From the NCBI RefSeq assembly GCF_004382825.2, contig NZ_SDQO02000001.1:248001-312000 (forward strand): 64,000 bases of DNA, written 5' to 3'. Made by a program: the position numbers and the translations under genes. The DNA is from Corynebacterium silvaticum (GTDB taxonomy: Bacteria; Actinomycetota; Actinomycetes; Mycobacteriales; Mycobacteriaceae). The notes under the pieces are model-generated. The model saw only the letters and a program-made list of their open reading frames with translations, searched no databases and was not told the DNA's origin. Positions within the stretch are counted from its first letter, which is position 1. Each line of letters begins with the position of its first letter. Below, piece by piece: positions 54,950 through 64,000 of this stretch.

Positions 54950-55720
54950 TTAATGTGTGTCGTTGTGCACAGTCCTGGGAAGTCCCTTGGTGGGATCTGG
55001 CGCAGAAGCAAACGTGTGGTCTGCGACGATCAGCTTTCCAGAGAATGCATCCAGTAGCGCCTGGATAAGCGGTTGCGTTATGGATTCGACTGTGATGTCT
55101 TCCCCCAGTTCCTGGGAAAGGGTGGTCACCCCGGCATCGGAGATACCGCAGGGGATGATGTGCTGATAGTACTCAAGGGTGTTAGAGCAATTAAGCGCTA
55201 AACCATGCATCGTCACGCCGCGGGTGATCCGGATGCCCAAAGCGGCTATCTTACGGTGATTGGCATCGCACGCGTCGGGGACCCACACTCCGGAGCGTCC
55301 GTCGATACGCCCGGCCTGGCTAATGCCGCGTTGGCGTACAACCTGGATGAGAGCCTCCTCGACGCGACGCACATAATCGACGACGTCGATGGGGTCTGCG
55401 AGTTTCAAGATCGGGTATATCACCAGCTGGCCAGGGCCATGCCAGGTAATACGACCGCCTCGATCGACATCAATAACAGGCAGCCCGTTGGTGGGGCGAT
55501 CCTCCGGCTGAGTCCGCTTTCCTGCGGTGTAAACGCTGGGGTGCTCCAGAACTAAAAGTACGTCGCCAACCTCATCGGCCGCGCGTTGCTTGGCCAGAGC
55601 AGCTTGGTAGTCCCATGCCTCTTGATAATCCATCACGCCGAGATGGCGGATCTCTACGGGCTGTGTAGATGCACGGATGGATTGGTCGGCGGGGAAGAAT
55701 GGGTCACGAGGCGCAGTCAT
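54950..55720 (-). CDS. lipB: Octanoyl-[ACP] lipoyl transferase LipB
   Basis: Transfers octanoate from ACP to the lipoyl domain. 256 residues. The catalytic Cys is in IPCGISD, with the catalytic Lys in RKIAALG. The family motifs [12 protein letters not shown] and [15 protein letters not shown] are present. It is upstream of lipA on the same strand. The octanoyl donor is an ACP; the orphan ACP at 10163 or the FAS-I enzyme may supply it. Confidence 0.97.
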   Translation of the reverse strand: MTAPRDPFFPADQSIRASTQPVEIRHLGVMDYQEAWDYQAALAKQRAADEVGDVLLVLEHPSVYTAGKRTQPEDRPTNGLPVIDVDRGGRITWHGPGQLVIYPILKLADPIDVVDYVRRVEEALIQVVRQRGISQAGRIDGRSGVWVPDACDANHRKIAALGIRITRGVTMHGLALNCSNTLEYYQHIIPCGISDAGVTTLSQELGEDITVESITQPLIQALLDAFSGKLIVADHTFASAPDPTKGLPRTVHNDTH

Positions 55721-55816
55721 GGTACTGAGGATACGCCTGAGGCGCTGCGGCTAGAAAATGCGTGAACTCTTAGCGCATTTGCGTTGACGTTAGGGCAATC
55801 GTTCAGGGTAAAAGCC

Positions 55817-56278
55817 ATGAGTATTACACCAGATCGGGATATTTATCCCATGCCAATGTTTGTCACCCTTGCCGTTCAAGATTTTCAACGGAGTGAAGCC
55901 TTTTTCCACGCTGCCGGTTTTATTACTCTGGCCACCGTCCCAGGCCCGCAGGGTAACCCGGTGCTTGTCCATTTACGCAGGCTAAGGAACCAAGATGTGT
56001 TGTTGGTCGTGCAAGAAAACACGGAACCTATGACACACGGCGTCGCACCTGCAACCGTTCAGGTTTCCTTTTCCGCTCATGGAGAAGACCTTGATGAGCT
56101 GGCCTTGCGCTTAGAAGCTGCTGCCAGCGGGTGCGCTGAGGCGGAAAAGCCCCACGATACCTTGTGGTTTAGCAGGGATCTTGCCGTTACAGACCCAGAC
56201 GTCCACCGGATTATTTTTACCCAACAAAGAGAAGAAGACGTGGCAGCAGCCACGCGTTGGACAGAAACTTTCTCGTAG
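55817..56278 (+). CDS. VOC / glyoxalase-family protein
   Basis: 153 residues from ATG 55817; the ORF starts 11 residues earlier. Motifs are MPMFVTLAVQDFQRSEAFFHAAGF at the start (split) and DPDVHRIIFTQ at the end, two halves of the betaalphabetabetabeta unit. Metal-binding His/Glu positions are partly present. Functions of this superfamily are diverse (dioxygenases, antibiotic-binding proteins); none can be assigned. It is convergent with gcvH. Confidence 0.75.
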   Translation: MSITPDRDIYPMPMFVTLAVQDFQRSEAFFHAAGFITLATVPGPQGNPVLVHLRRLRNQDVLLVVQENTEPMTHGVAPATVQVSFSAHGEDLDELALRLEAAASGCAEAEKPHDTLWFSRDLAVTDPDVHRIIFTQQREEDVAAATRWTETFS

Positions 56279-56294
56279 AACTCGGACAAGACAA

Positions 56295-56335
56295 GCAGTG
56301 CCGCCATGGTGTGGCGCAATCCATGGCGGCACTGC
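56295..56335. terminator. Hairpin between VOC gene and gcvH
   Basis: A 15-bp stem, GCAGTGCCGCCATGG (56295-56309) with CCATGGCGGCACTGC (56321-56335), and an 11-base loop. It lies between two convergent genes. T-run is weak. Confidence 0.65.
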
Positions 56336-56363
56336 TGTGAGCGTGGAACTTACAAAGAGGTAT

Positions 56364-56750
56364 TTAGACCCCGTTAGCTTCCGCGTATTCGGCGGCGGTG
56401 AGAAGCTTTCCGACGGACTCAACTTCTACCTCAAAGAGCCAGCCGTCACCGAAAGGATCGTTATTGATAATGGAGTAATCGTCGTGGACTGCGTCGTTGA
56501 CGGCGGTTACTGTCCCCGTGACAGGGGAGTACAGGTCGGAGACGCTCTTGGTGGACTCGACCTCGCCACACGTTTCACCGGCCTCTACGGAGTCGCCAAC
56601 CTGGGGCAGCTCGGCAAAGACGACTTCGCCCAAGCGGTCAGCTGCCACCGAGGTGATGCCCACTTTGACAGTCGTCCCGGCAGCGGAATCAGCAGCTGCA
56701 TCGATCCATTCGTGGTCTTCGGAATAGGAGAAGTTCTCAGGAAGAGACAT
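56364..56750 (-). CDS. gcvH: Glycine cleavage system H protein
   Basis: Carries the aminomethyl group on lipoyl-lysine. 128 residues; the lipoylated Lys lies in VESTKSVSDLYSP, with GEVVFAELPQVG just before it. It is the last gene of the order gcvP-gcvT-gcvH on the minus strand, 64 bp after gcvT. Upstream, on the far side of the VOC gene, lie lipB and lipA, which modify it. Confidence 0.96.
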   Translation of the reverse strand: MSLPENFSYSEDHEWIDAAADSAAGTTVKVGITSVAADRLGEVVFAELPQVGDSVEAGETCGEVESTKSVSDLYSPVTGTVTAVNDAVHDDYSIINNDPFGDGWLFEVEVESVGKLLTAAEYAEANGV

Positions 56751-56814
56751 AGGTTTGGTTCTACCTTTCTAGAATGCGAAACGACTCGTGTAGATCATTG
56801 TGGAGTCTATCGGT

Positions 56815-57948
56815 TTAGTCTTTCTGGCGGGAGTAAAACGGCAAAGAAACTACCGTGAAGGGATATTTTTTCCCTCTGATATCTGCGGTGAGTTCTGTGC
56901 CAACCTCACTGAGGTCTTTTTCCACATACGCCAGCGCGATGGGATGCCCCAGTGTTGGCGAGGGCTGCCCGGAGGTCACGGTTCCTACGACATTTCCGTC
57001 GGCGTCGAGAATATCTGCGCCGTGTCGTGCTGCACGACGTTCCGTGGAAGACAGGCCAACGAGCACTTTTGTATGAGTACTAGGAGCACTTAAGGCCTCT
57101 TTACCAACAAAGTCGCCTTCTTTTTTCTTACTCACAAGCATGCCTAGCCCCGCATCCATGGGGGTCAGCTCCCGGGAGAGCTCGTTTCCATAAAGCGGCA
57201 TTCCGGCTTCAAGACGCAGCGAGTCCCTAGACGCAAGTCCGCATGGTACAAGCGAGTAGCGCTCATCCTGACCAGCTTGATAAATCGCATCCCACAATGC
57301 AGGCGCCTTATCGTTGGAGATATAGAGCTCGAATCCGTCTTCGCCTGTGTATCCGGTCCGGGCCAGGAGCACAGAAAAGCCAGCTATAACAGCGTTGCCG
57401 CATGCGTAGTAGCGCATGGTGGAAATTAGACGTGCGGTATCTGCATCCGCGTCTGCGTCGACAAGCGAAAGAAGCAGCGCCTGAGCATTGGGCCCCTGAA
57501 CTGCGATGAGGGCTGTTTCTGCCGACTCATCCGTGACGGTGACCTGGAATCCCGCAGCCCGTGCGTGGAGCTCTTCCGCCACTACAGCTGCGTTTCCAGC
57601 ATTGGGAACAACCAAAAATTCATCGTCAGCCAAGCGATACGTAATGAGGTCATCAATGATGCCGCCATCCTCGGAAACAATCATTGAGTATTTCGCTTTA
57701 TTAACGGCGATGGCAGAAAGCTGGGAGATCAGTGCGTAATCAAGGAAATCCCCAGATTGTGGGCCACTCACCCGAATCTCTCCCATGTGGGACAGATCAA
57801 AGAGCCCACATGCTTTACGCACTGCATGGTGTTCTTCAAGCTCGGAACCATACTTCAGCGGCATATCCCAATCGCCAAAGGGCGTAAAAGCAGCCCCTAA
57901 GTCCTGGTGACGGCTATGCAGGGGTGAGGTACGGAGTTCGGAAGCCAT
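56815..57948 (-). CDS. gcvT: Aminomethyltransferase (glycine cleavage T protein)
   Basis: Transfers the one-carbon unit from GcvH to tetrahydrofolate. 377 residues. Motifs typical of the family: DLSHMGEIRVSG, YSMIVSEDGGIIDDL, ARTGYTGEDGFELY, and LRLEAGMPLYGNEL. The C-terminal part (GTVTSGQPSPTLGHPIALAYV) is the GcvT_C domain. It is between gcvP (46 bp away) and gcvH, likely in one operon. Confidence 0.96.
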   Translation of the reverse strand: MASELRTSPLHSRHQDLGAAFTPFGDWDMPLKYGSELEEHHAVRKACGLFDLSHMGEIRVSGPQSGDFLDYALISQLSAIAVNKAKYSMIVSEDGGIIDDLITYRLADDEFLVVPNAGNAAVVAEELHARAAGFQVTVTDESAETALIAVQGPNAQALLLSLVDADADADTARLISTMRYYACGNAVIAGFSVLLARTGYTGEDGFELYISNDKAPALWDAIYQAGQDERYSLVPCGLASRDSLRLEAGMPLYGNELSRELTPMDAGLGMLVSKKKEGDFVGKEALSAPSTHTKVLVGLSSTERRAARHGADILDADGNVVGTVTSGQPSPTLGHPIALAYVEKDLSEVGTELTADIRGKKYPFTVVSLPFYSRQKD

Positions 57949-57994
57949 ATGCGTTAGGTCCTTTCATCGAAAAATATGTGAGCAAGCTACTGGC

Positions 57995-60907
57995 TTACGT
58001 GGCGCGAACACGAAAAGTCGACATCACGCCACGTAAACGTGAAGCGAGTCTAGTCCTCGCGAAATTAAAAGCCTCAGGTAGCGGGCAGGAACATGCGAAG
58101 TTCCTATCGCCATAAGCCTCATCGAGACGACGAACGGATGGGAAATACTTGTTGACTCGCAGCGAGGCCACCGGATAGGCAGCCTGAGTACGGCTAAACA
58201 AGTAGTCCCAGTTATCTCTAGCGATGGAGTAAGAGGTGAACGGTGCATGATGCAGCACGGATTCTTCATACTCGATAGCGCCGTCAGCAATTTGCTGAAT
58301 CTCTGCGCGAATAGCAAGCAACGCCTCAATAAAGCGGTCGAGCTCGCCCTTGTCTTCAGACTCAGTGGGTTCCACCATCAACGTTCCCGCGACGGGGAAG
58401 GACAACGTGGGCGCGTGGAAGCCATAATCCATCAAGCGCTTAGCCACGTCTGCAGCCGTGACCCCTGTGTGATCAGTAATCGGGCGCAGATCAAGGATGC
58501 ACTCATGAGCCACCAAGTCATTGTCACCGGTGTAAAGGATAGGGAACGCATCCTGTAACGACCTCGCCAGGTAGTTTGCCCCAAGAATCGCCGAGGCAGT
58601 GGCCTCACGCAGCCCTGTGCCGCCCATCATCGCAATATAAGACCACGAAATCGGGAGCACGCCGGCCGATCCATACTGCGCGGAAACCATGGGAACCCCT
58701 GTGCGGGTAGGACACGGAATTGCAGCGTCTAACTCCAGCGGATCCGTGGGCAAGAAAGGCACAAGGTGCTCTGCTACGGCCACTGGGCCGACACCCGGGC
58801 CGCCGCCCCCGTGGGGAATCGTGAAGGTCTTGTGCAAGTTGAGGTGGCTAACGTCACCTCCGAACTTTCCTGGCTGAGCTACGCCGGCTAGCGCATTGAG
58901 ATTTGCTCCATCGATGTAGACCTGACCACCTGCTGCGTGAACCTTCTCGCACACGGCAGTCACTGTGTCTTCAAAAACACCATGTGTGGATGGATAAGTG
59001 ATCATGATGCCGGCCACGTGTCCCTCATGCTTGGCGAGCTTTGCATCGAGATCATCGACATCAATGGACCCATCCGTGGCCGTAGCCACAACAGCTACCC
59101 GAAGATTAGCCAGAGTCGCCGACGCCGCGTTTGTCCCATGGGCCGACTGCGGAATCAGAATGATATCGCGTTGATTATCGCCACGAGATTGGTGGTAGCG
59201 ACGAATCGCCAACAAACCAGCCAGCTCTCCCTGGGATCCGGCATTGGGCTGAACCGACACCCGGGCATAGCCGGTGATATCCGCAAGCCATCCCTCAAGC
59301 TCATCAATCAATGCTCGCCAGCCTCGGGTCTGAGAATCTGGGGCAAAGGGGTGAATATTTGCAAACTCCGGCCACGTGATGGGCTCCATGCCCGTGGTCG
59401 GGTTGAGCTTCATTGTGCATGAGCCCAGCGGAATCATCGAGCGATCGAGAGCAAGATCCTTGTCCGACAAAGCGCGAAGATAACGCAGCATCTGCGTCTC
59501 CGAATGCACAGAACTAAAGATCGGATGAGTAATAGGCTCGTCGCTGCGTACTGCCCATTCTGGGAAGTCGCTATAGGCCTCCTCTGTAACGCTCGCACCA
59601 AAAGCAGCGGTGAGTTTGTCGACGTCTTCCGCAGTCGCCGACTCACCAAAAGCAACGCTCACCAGATCGGCTCCGATGGGGCGCACCAAGTAGCCAGATT
59701 CCGCCAGCGCATCGGTAATCTCTTGAGCCCGCCCCGGAACACGAACCGTGACAGTATCAAAGAAGTCTTTATGCACGACCTCTAACGCAGGCTCGTTTTC
59801 TAACGCCGCAGCAAATGTGGAGGCATGGCCATGGACACGGCGAGCGATGGCCTTGAGCCCCTCAGGGCCATGCCAGACTGCGTACATCGACGCACACACA
59901 GCTAGCAGGGCCTGAGCGGTACAAATGTTACTGGTGGCGCGCTCCCGGCGGATATGCTGCTCCCTGGTCTGCAAGGCCAACCTATAAGCCGGATGCCCCT
60001 CAGCGTCCACAGAGACACCGACAATTCGACCCGGCAGCTGCCGCTTGAACTTGTCAGATACCGCCATAAAAGCGGCGTGTGGGCCACCAAAGAACAACGG
60101 GACACCAAAACGCTGGGAAGAACCCACAGCGATATCTGCATCCATCGCGCCGGGGGACTCCAGGAGAGTGAGAGCGAGGAGATCCGTGGACACAGCGGCC
60201 AGTCCACCACGCGCATGAATATCAGCGATGATGGGGCGAATATCAGCGATATCGCCTTCCGTACCCGGATACGCGATGACCACGCCTACCAGACTGTCTC
60301 CGACTAGCCCCGACGTGACATCGGCGATTTCAACCTCCACGTCGATGGCACGTGCGCGCTCGGCTGCAACAGAGAGCACCTGGGGATGCAGGCGGGCGTC
60401 GAGAAGCACTCTGTGGCCCTTCTTATTGGTGCGCGCCATTAATCCAACGGCCTCGGCAACTGCGGTGGCCTCGTCGAGCAGCGACGCATTGGCTACAGGA
60501 AGCCCCGTGAGCTCACTGACCAAAGTTTGGAAGTTAAGCAGTGCCTCCAGACGGCCCTGTGAAATCTCGGGCTGATAAGGGGTATAAGCGGTGTACCACG
60601 CGGGGTTTTCTACGACATTTCGCCGGATCACTGATGGCGTGAGGGTGTCATAAAAACCCTGTCCAAAGAATGATTTGAGAACCACATTCTGATCTGCGTA
60701 CTTGCGCAGCTTGGCCAGGGCTTCTTCCTCCGACAGTGGGTGCGTGGGTTCAGGAAGATCGTGGGACCTAATCCCGGCGGGAACTGCCGCGTCTAACAGC
60801 TCCTCGAGGGAGGCGTATCCGACGCGTTTGAGCATCGCCGCCCTCTCAGTTTCGTTGGGGCCGACGTGTCGGCTCACGTAGCTTGCAGAGGGCGAGGATA
60901 TCGTCAT
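57995..60907 (-). CDS. gcvP: Glycine dehydrogenase (decarboxylating), glycine cleavage P protein
   Basis: PLP-dependent decarboxylation of glycine. 970 residues from ATG 60907; the ORF extends 27 residues upstream. Single-chain type, with two halves. The PLP Lys lies in [25 protein letters not shown] and [14 protein letters not shown] are family markers. The C-terminus runs about 20 residues beyond the usual end (after CSCPLPEAF comes [13 protein letters not shown] and more), with a basic tail that may come from loss of the normal stop. First gene of the gcvPTH group. Confidence 0.95.
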   Translation of the reverse strand: MTISSPSASYVSRHVGPNETERAAMLKRVGYASLEELLDAAVPAGIRSHDLPEPTHPLSEEEALAKLRKYADQNVVLKSFFGQGFYDTLTPSVIRRNVVENPAWYTAYTPYQPEISQGRLEALLNFQTLVSELTGLPVANASLLDEATAVAEAVGLMARTNKKGHRVLLDARLHPQVLSVAAERARAIDVEVEIADVTSGLVGDSLVGVVIAYPGTEGDIADIRPIIADIHARGGLAAVSTDLLALTLLESPGAMDADIAVGSSQRFGVPLFFGGPHAAFMAVSDKFKRQLPGRIVGVSVDAEGHPAYRLALQTREQHIRRERATSNICTAQALLAVCASMYAVWHGPEGLKAIARRVHGHASTFAAALENEPALEVVHKDFFDTVTVRVPGRAQEITDALAESGYLVRPIGADLVSVAFGESATAEDVDKLTAAFGASVTEEAYSDFPEWAVRSDEPITHPIFSSVHSETQMLRYLRALSDKDLALDRSMIPLGSCTMKLNPTTGMEPITWPEFANIHPFAPDSQTRGWRALIDELEGWLADITGYARVSVQPNAGSQGELAGLLAIRRYHQSRGDNQRDIILIPQSAHGTNAASATLANLRVAVVATATDGSIDVDDLDAKLAKHEGHVAGIMITYPSTHGVFEDTVTAVCEKVHAAGGQVYIDGANLNALAGVAQPGKFGGDVSHLNLHKTFTIPHGGGGPGVGPVAVAEHLVPFLPTDPLELDAAIPCPTRTGVPMVSAQYGSAGVLPISWSYIAMMGGTGLREATASAILGANYLARSLQDAFPILYTGDNDLVAHECILDLRPITDHTGVTAADVAKRLMDYGFHAPTLSFPVAGTLMVEPTESEDKGELDRFIEALLAIRAEIQQIADGAIEYEESVLHHAPFTSYSIARDNWDYLFSRTQAAYPVASLRVNKYFPSVRRLDEAYGDRNFACSCPLPEAFNFARTRLASRLRGVMSTFRVRAT

Positions 60908-61101
60908 AGTCTTCAACTTCTCCTTGGGTGAAGGATGGCTAGTGATGTTCGCCATTATATGGATGAAACAGTGGCTTTGGATACGCATTGAGAAAGAGAA
61001 TGCATAAAAACTCTGTGAAATTAATCGGCCGCTAGCCGTGAGGTGGGAGAATCAAAGTCGAAGGCATTAACCATGGATCTCGCTACCAGTCCGCTCTGAT
61101 T

Positions 61102-61176
61102 GTCGTTTTTGAGAACGCTAGGCCTTATGCGTCCAGAAAACTGCAGGTTGTCATTTCTAGCGTTCTCAAAAACGAG
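61102..61176. repeat. 76-bp palindromic dispersed element, copy 2
   Basis: GTCGTTTTTGAGAACGCTAG (61102-61121) with its complement at 61157-61175, one mismatch at the end. In inverted orientation to copy 1 at 6540-6615; the inner flanks AAATGACAACCTG and GGCCTAG match copy 1 nearly fully. It lies in the 394-bp gap between gcvP and the E2 gene. The gap also holds the terminator at 61203-61247 and no gene. Confidence 0.8.
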
Positions 61177-61202
61177 AATTGTGCTCGCAGGGATCAAAGA
61201 AA

Positions 61203-61247
61203 GGCGGCAGCCCGACTCCCCTGGAAGAAGAGAGTCGGGCTGCCGCC
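61203..61247 (-). terminator. Terminator of the E2 gene
   Basis: A 15-bp perfect stem (GGCGGCAGCCCGACT with AGTCGGGCTGCCGCC) with a 15-base loop. On the minus strand the bases after it read TTTCTTTG. It is about 55 bp after the E2 stop. Confidence 0.8.
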
Positions 61248-61301
61248 TGAACACCAACGGAACCGCTAGTCGCGGAACCGCAGGTGCTTTAGAACGTTGT
61301 C

Positions 61302-62906
61302 CTAGAGGTTGAGGTCGTCCTGGAACTTAGCCTTTTCCAAACGATCCTTAATCGTTGCGGTGAAGCGACCTGCATCAGCACCGTCTACGATCTGGTGGTC
61401 ATAAGAGAACGGGATGTAGCACATCTGGCGAATCGCGATGGCGTCCGAACCGTTTTCAGTGATCACTACGGGGCGCTTCTGGATTGCAGCAGTGCCCAAG
61501 ATACCGACCTGTGGCGGAACCAAGATCGGGGTGTCAGCCAAAGCGCCCTCGGAGCCAATGTTGGTCACGGTGAAGGTTGCACCGGAGAGGTCATTTGGCT
61601 TCAGCTTATTGTTGCGGGCACGATCAGCCAGATCAGCAATAGCCTGAGCGATCTCTGGCAGCGTAAGCTCCTGAGCCTTGTGAATCACAGGAGTAAGCAG
61701 GCCGCGCTCGGTATCCACTGCGATCGCCACATTGACGTCGGAGTGGTAGGTGATCTCCTTGGTTGCAGCGTTGTAGGACGCATTCACGTTCGGGTGTAGG
61801 ACCAGAGCCTCAACCACTGCCTTAACAAAGAACGGCAGGTAGGTCAGGTTAGCACCATACTTTTCGATGAACGCCGGCTTACTTTCCTTGCGCAGCGTTG
61901 CAACGTTGGTCATATCGACCTCTTGAAGGTGAGTGAGCTGTGCAGAAATCTGCAGTGCCTCAACCATCTTCTTGGCCGTAATCTCGCGGATGCGGTTGAC
62001 CTTCTTGGTGGTACCAATGAGCTCTGCCTTTGCAGAATCAACGCTCTTGGTAGACCAGTTAGCGCGAGGATCCTTAGCCGCGGCAGCAGGAGCTGCCGCT
62101 GGAGCTGGCTCAGATCCTTGGCCGGCTGCGGCGAGGACATCCTGCTTACGGATGCGACCGCCAACACCAGTTCCTTCGATTGCATTGAGGTCAACGCCGT
62201 GCTTGTCTGCAAGCTTGCGAACCAACGGAGTCACGTAAGGAACATTCTGGTTATTGACTGGCTTTGCAGCCTCCTTAGCAGGTGCTTCCTCTTGCTTAGG
62301 CTCTTCCTTGGCGGGTTCTGCCTTGGTTTCTGGTTCGGAGCCTGGTTCGCCGATGCGGACGATGACCTCGCCGACGTCAACGGTGTCGTCTTCGTTGAAG
62401 AGGACTTCTAGGATGGTGCCTGCAACGGGGGAAGGGACCTCGGTGTCTACCTTGTCGGTGGAAACCTCGAGCAACGGCTCGTCAACGTCGACGGTGTCGC
62501 CGACAGACTTGAGCCATTGGGTGATTGTTCCTTCGGTGACGGATTCGCCGAGTTCTGGCATGACCACGTCGGTGGAGGAACCGGAGCTCTTGGGTGCTTC
62601 CTTGGCTGGTTCTTCTTCCTTTGGCTCTTCCTTCTTCTCATCGGAATTGCCAGCTGCAGGAGCCTCGCCTTCCTCACCGATGATAGCGATAACCTCGCCG
62701 ACATCAACGGTGTCGTCTTCGTCGAAGCGAGCCTCCAACAGAACGCCCGCAACTGGGGAAGGAACCTCGGTGTCAACCTTGTCAGTGGAAACCTCGAGCA
62801 ACGGCTCGTCAACGTCGACGGTGTCGCCGACAGACTTGAGCCACTGAGTAATTGTTCCCTCAGTGACGGATTCGCCCAGCTCAGGCATTTCAACGGAGTG
62901 CGCCAT
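61302..62906 (-). CDS. sucB: Dihydrolipoamide acyltransferase E2 with two lipoyl domains
   Basis: 534 residues. Lipoyl domain 1 (about 2-80, Lys43), linker, lipoyl domain 2 (about 113-188, Lys152), a Lys/Glu/Ala/Pro linker, a peripheral-subunit-binding domain (about 222-260, YVTPLVRKLADKHGVDL), and a catalytic domain (about 300-534) with DHQIVDG holding the catalytic His. The two lipoyl domains are nearly identical. In corynebacteria this E2 (SucB/AceF) serves both the pyruvate dehydrogenase, with AceE, and the 2-oxoglutarate complex. Lipoate comes from lipB/lipA. Confidence 0.95.
   Translation of the reverse strand: MAHSVEMPELGESVTEGTITQWLKSVGDTVDVDEPLLEVSTDKVDTEVPSPVAGVLLEARFDEDDTVDVGEVIAIIGEEGEAPAAGNSDEKKEEPKEEEPAKEAPKSSGSSTDVVMPELGESVTEGTITQWLKSVGDTVDVDEPLLEVSTDKVDTEVPSPVAGTILEVLFNEDDTVDVGEVIVRIGEPGSEPETKAEPAKEEPKQEEAPAKEAAKPVNNQNVPYVTPLVRKLADKHGVDLNAIEGTGVGGRIRKQDVLAAAGQGSEPAPAAAPAAAAKDPRANWSTKSVDSAKAELIGTTKKVNRIREITAKKMVEALQISAQLTHLQEVDMTNVATLRKESKPAFIEKYGANLTYLPFFVKAVVEALVLHPNVNASYNAATKEITYHSDVNVAIAVDTERGLLTPVIHKAQELTLPEIAQAIADLADRARNNKLKPNDLSGATFTVTNIGSEGALADTPILVPPQVGILGTAAIQKRPVVITENGSDAIAIRQMCYIPFSYDHQIVDGADAGRFTATIKDRLEKAKFQDDLNL
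62343..62888 (-). repeat. Internal direct duplication encoding the two lipoyl domains
   Basis: 62670-62888 (domain 1) and 62343-62561 (domain 2) are 327 bp apart. The coding sequence of MPELGESVTEGTITQW, and of the following VGDTVDVDEPLLEVSTDKVD, is the same in protein and nearly the same in DNA. It is a tandem domain duplication that could recombine. Confidence 0.85.
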
Positions 62907-63033
62907 AGTGTTTAGACTCCTCGAAAGTCGTGTAGATCAAAAAGCTAATACCTAACGAGCGTACCGCCTAACCCAAACAGATGTGATGTTAAGGGGGGAT
63001 TCTCTGTAGATTTTGCCCCTACAATGAACTTCT

Positions 63034-63429
63034 GTGTTCAATTTTTTCGGACGAAAGACCCCCAGATCTAACATCAAACCGCCCCGAGGGCCGGGCGACA
63101 CTGTTCGTGAAAAAGACTTGCTCTACCTCAAACAATGGAGCGAGTCGCGCGCAGTGGTTGAGGGTTTTGTGGAGCCTGAGACCATTGTCAACGAGATGTC
63201 GATGGTGCTTGTGGACATTACGGGCGATTTCACGCGACGTAGGATTGGCGGCCCTAAAGGCATCGACGTCGTAGCAAAAGAACTGGGAATTCCCGTGTAT
63301 GACGTGGAAGAAACTGGGTACCCGCAGCGCATGCGGGAAAAAATTGAGCGTGACAGGATTTTGCGTAAACGCGAAGAACAACGACTCCGGCGTGCGCAGT
63401 TTGAAAAAGACAACGACACCAACTCTTAG
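63034..63429 (+). CDS. Hypothetical conserved-looking actinobacterial protein
   Basis: 131 residues from GTG 63034. The sequence is charged: GDTVREKDLLYLKQWSESR (split) at the start, a MVLVDITGDFTRRRIGG segment, PVYDVEETGYPQRM, and a very basic C-terminal helix (RDRILRKREEQRLRRA). It is soluble. Family not recognised with certainty. It sits between the E2 gene and the leucyl aminopeptidase, divergent from the former and convergent with the latter. Confidence 0.7.
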   Translation: MFNFFGRKTPRSNIKPPRGPGDTVREKDLLYLKQWSESRAVVEGFVEPETIVNEMSMVLVDITGDFTRRRIGGPKGIDVVAKELGIPVYDVEETGYPQRMREKIERDRILRKREEQRLRRAQFEKDNDTNS

Positions 63430-63539
63430 CCGTTTATAGCGTGTCGACGCCCCTCTTGAACCCAAGAATCGAATATTCAAGGGAAGAAAAAACCGATGAC
63501 GGCCAGGCGACTGCCTCGACCATCAGCGGAATATGCGAG

Positions 63540-64000
63540 CTACTTTTCCTCAGAAATTTCTGCAAGAGCCGCTAGGAAGGTGCGCACCGGCACACCTGTT
63601 GCACGCTTCGGGGTGTAGCCATACACCCCTGCGCTGTTGTATGCCGGGCCAGCAATGTCTACGTGGGCCCAGTTGATACCTTCTGCAACAAAATGGCTGA
63701 GGTACCATCCTGCGGCTAGCATGCCGCCAGAGCGTGACTTGGTGATGTTGCGAATATCCGCAACAGGGGACTTGATTGCTTCGCCGAGCTCTTCCGGAAG
63801 CGGCATAGCCCAGGCCTGCTCGCCGACGGAGCGACCGATTTCTGCGATGCGGTCACGGAAAGCGTCAGAGCCCATGACACCAGCCGTGCGGTCGCCAAGG
63901 GCCACGAGCTGTGCGCCGGTGAGTGTTGCAGTATCGATCAGGTAGTCGGGCTTATCCTCGCATGCCCGCGCGATGGCGTCGGAAAGCACAAGACGGCCCT
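63540..64000 (-). CDS. Leucyl aminopeptidase (M17), C-terminal part
   Basis: The window ends inside the gene; about 153 residues of the C-terminal catalytic domain are visible, starting [13 protein letters not shown] (part of the second metal-binding motif, of which NTDAEGRL lies outside). Other conserved parts are [25 protein letters not shown] and [13 protein letters not shown] with [10 protein letters not shown] near the end. M17 enzymes remove N-terminal residues and have two metal ions. It is often called PepA or PepB in actinobacteria. Confidence 0.93.
   Translation of the reverse strand, partial: GRLVLSDAIARACEDKPDYLIDTATLTGAQLVALGDRTAGVMGSDAFRDRIAEIGRSVGEQAWAMPLPEELGEAIKSPVADIRNITKSRSGGMLAAGWYLSHFVAEGINWAHVDIAGPAYNSAGVYGYTPKRATGVPVRTFLAALAEISEEK

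Noticed and set aside
56181-56858. 225-residue frame opposite gcvH
   Set aside because: It covers gcvH on the antisense strand, and no family resemblance is seen.
60908-61101. Glycine riboswitch before gcvP
   Set aside because: The leader was checked for the conserved glycine-aptamer segments and none was recognised.
62254-62847. 197-residue Ser/Thr-rich frame opposite the E2 gene
   Set aside because: Its internal repeats come from the lipoyl-domain duplication on the other strand; it has no independent support.

Overview
The window is a stretch of chromosome from a Corynebacterium, most likely in the C. diphtheriae / C. ulcerans / C. pseudotuberculosis group. Several features point this way. 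Gene order matches the mycobacterial block running from aceE through cobD, SURF1, ptpA/ptkA, cobC, NIF3, zinc-ribbon protein and RNase H/phosphatase to glnA2, glnE, glnA, DUF4191, lipA, lipB and sucB. The E1 pyruvate dehydrogenase is the homodimeric type, a HmuO-type heme oxygenase is present, and DtxR-like and AmtR-like operators lie upstream of the expected genes. The species cannot be fixed from the sequence alone. No prophage, insertion sequence or CRISPR array was seen.

Layout. 1-7100 holds the end of dgt, a secreted barnase-like RNase with an overlapping barstar gene, glmS, dnaG, a lipoprotein, and tRNA genes for Asn and a CAT anticodon. 7200-14350 holds a TRIC-type channel, a serine hydrolase, a NagD-type phosphatase with an orphan acyl carrier protein, an alpha/beta hydrolase and aceE. 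14500-24600 holds tRNA-Val, cobD, SURF1, the PtpA/PtkA pair, a CobC-like aminotransferase, NIF3, a zinc-ribbon coiled-coil protein, RNase H/phosphatase, the RNase P RNA and an RNB exonuclease. 24600-33850 holds a degenerate galactokinase homologue, a CYTH-CHAD gene with an in-frame stop, two unknown genes, glnA2 and glnE. 33900-43900 holds hmuO, a broken MFS transporter, a lone sortase, thrC, a NUDIX hydrolase, a Na+/H+ antiporter-family protein, CsbD and a GuaB1-type reductase. 43980-53800 holds a PTS IIC-like permease, glnA, RDD and DUF4191 membrane proteins, and an iron-siderophore locus. 53800-64000 holds lipA, lipB, gcvH, gcvT, gcvP, sucB and the end of a leucyl aminopeptidase.

How the genes fit together. 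Nitrogen assimilation is concentrated here: glnA with a Tyr adenylylation site and an AmtR-like box, glnE which would adenylylate it, and glnA2 which lacks the site. Lipoate synthesis (lipB, lipA) sits beside two lipoate users, the glycine cleavage system (gcvP-gcvT-gcvH) and the two-lipoyl-domain E2 acyltransferase; aceE is the E1 partner elsewhere in the window. Heme and iron acquisition (hmuO; siderophore-interacting protein with an ABC importer) carry DtxR-like operators.

The most unusual points are: a DnaG primase that lacks three of its four zinc ligands; an iron importer operon with four -1 frameshifts plus an altered Walker A motif; a two-copy 76-bp palindromic element; two strongly over-represented short motifs (GCTTRTCGACGCC and CCGTGGGGA); and a barnase/barstar-type toxin-immunity pair with overlapping genes. 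Frameshifted genes could be true decay or base-calling errors, and this is noted for each. Motif counts were made by eye and are minimum counts.
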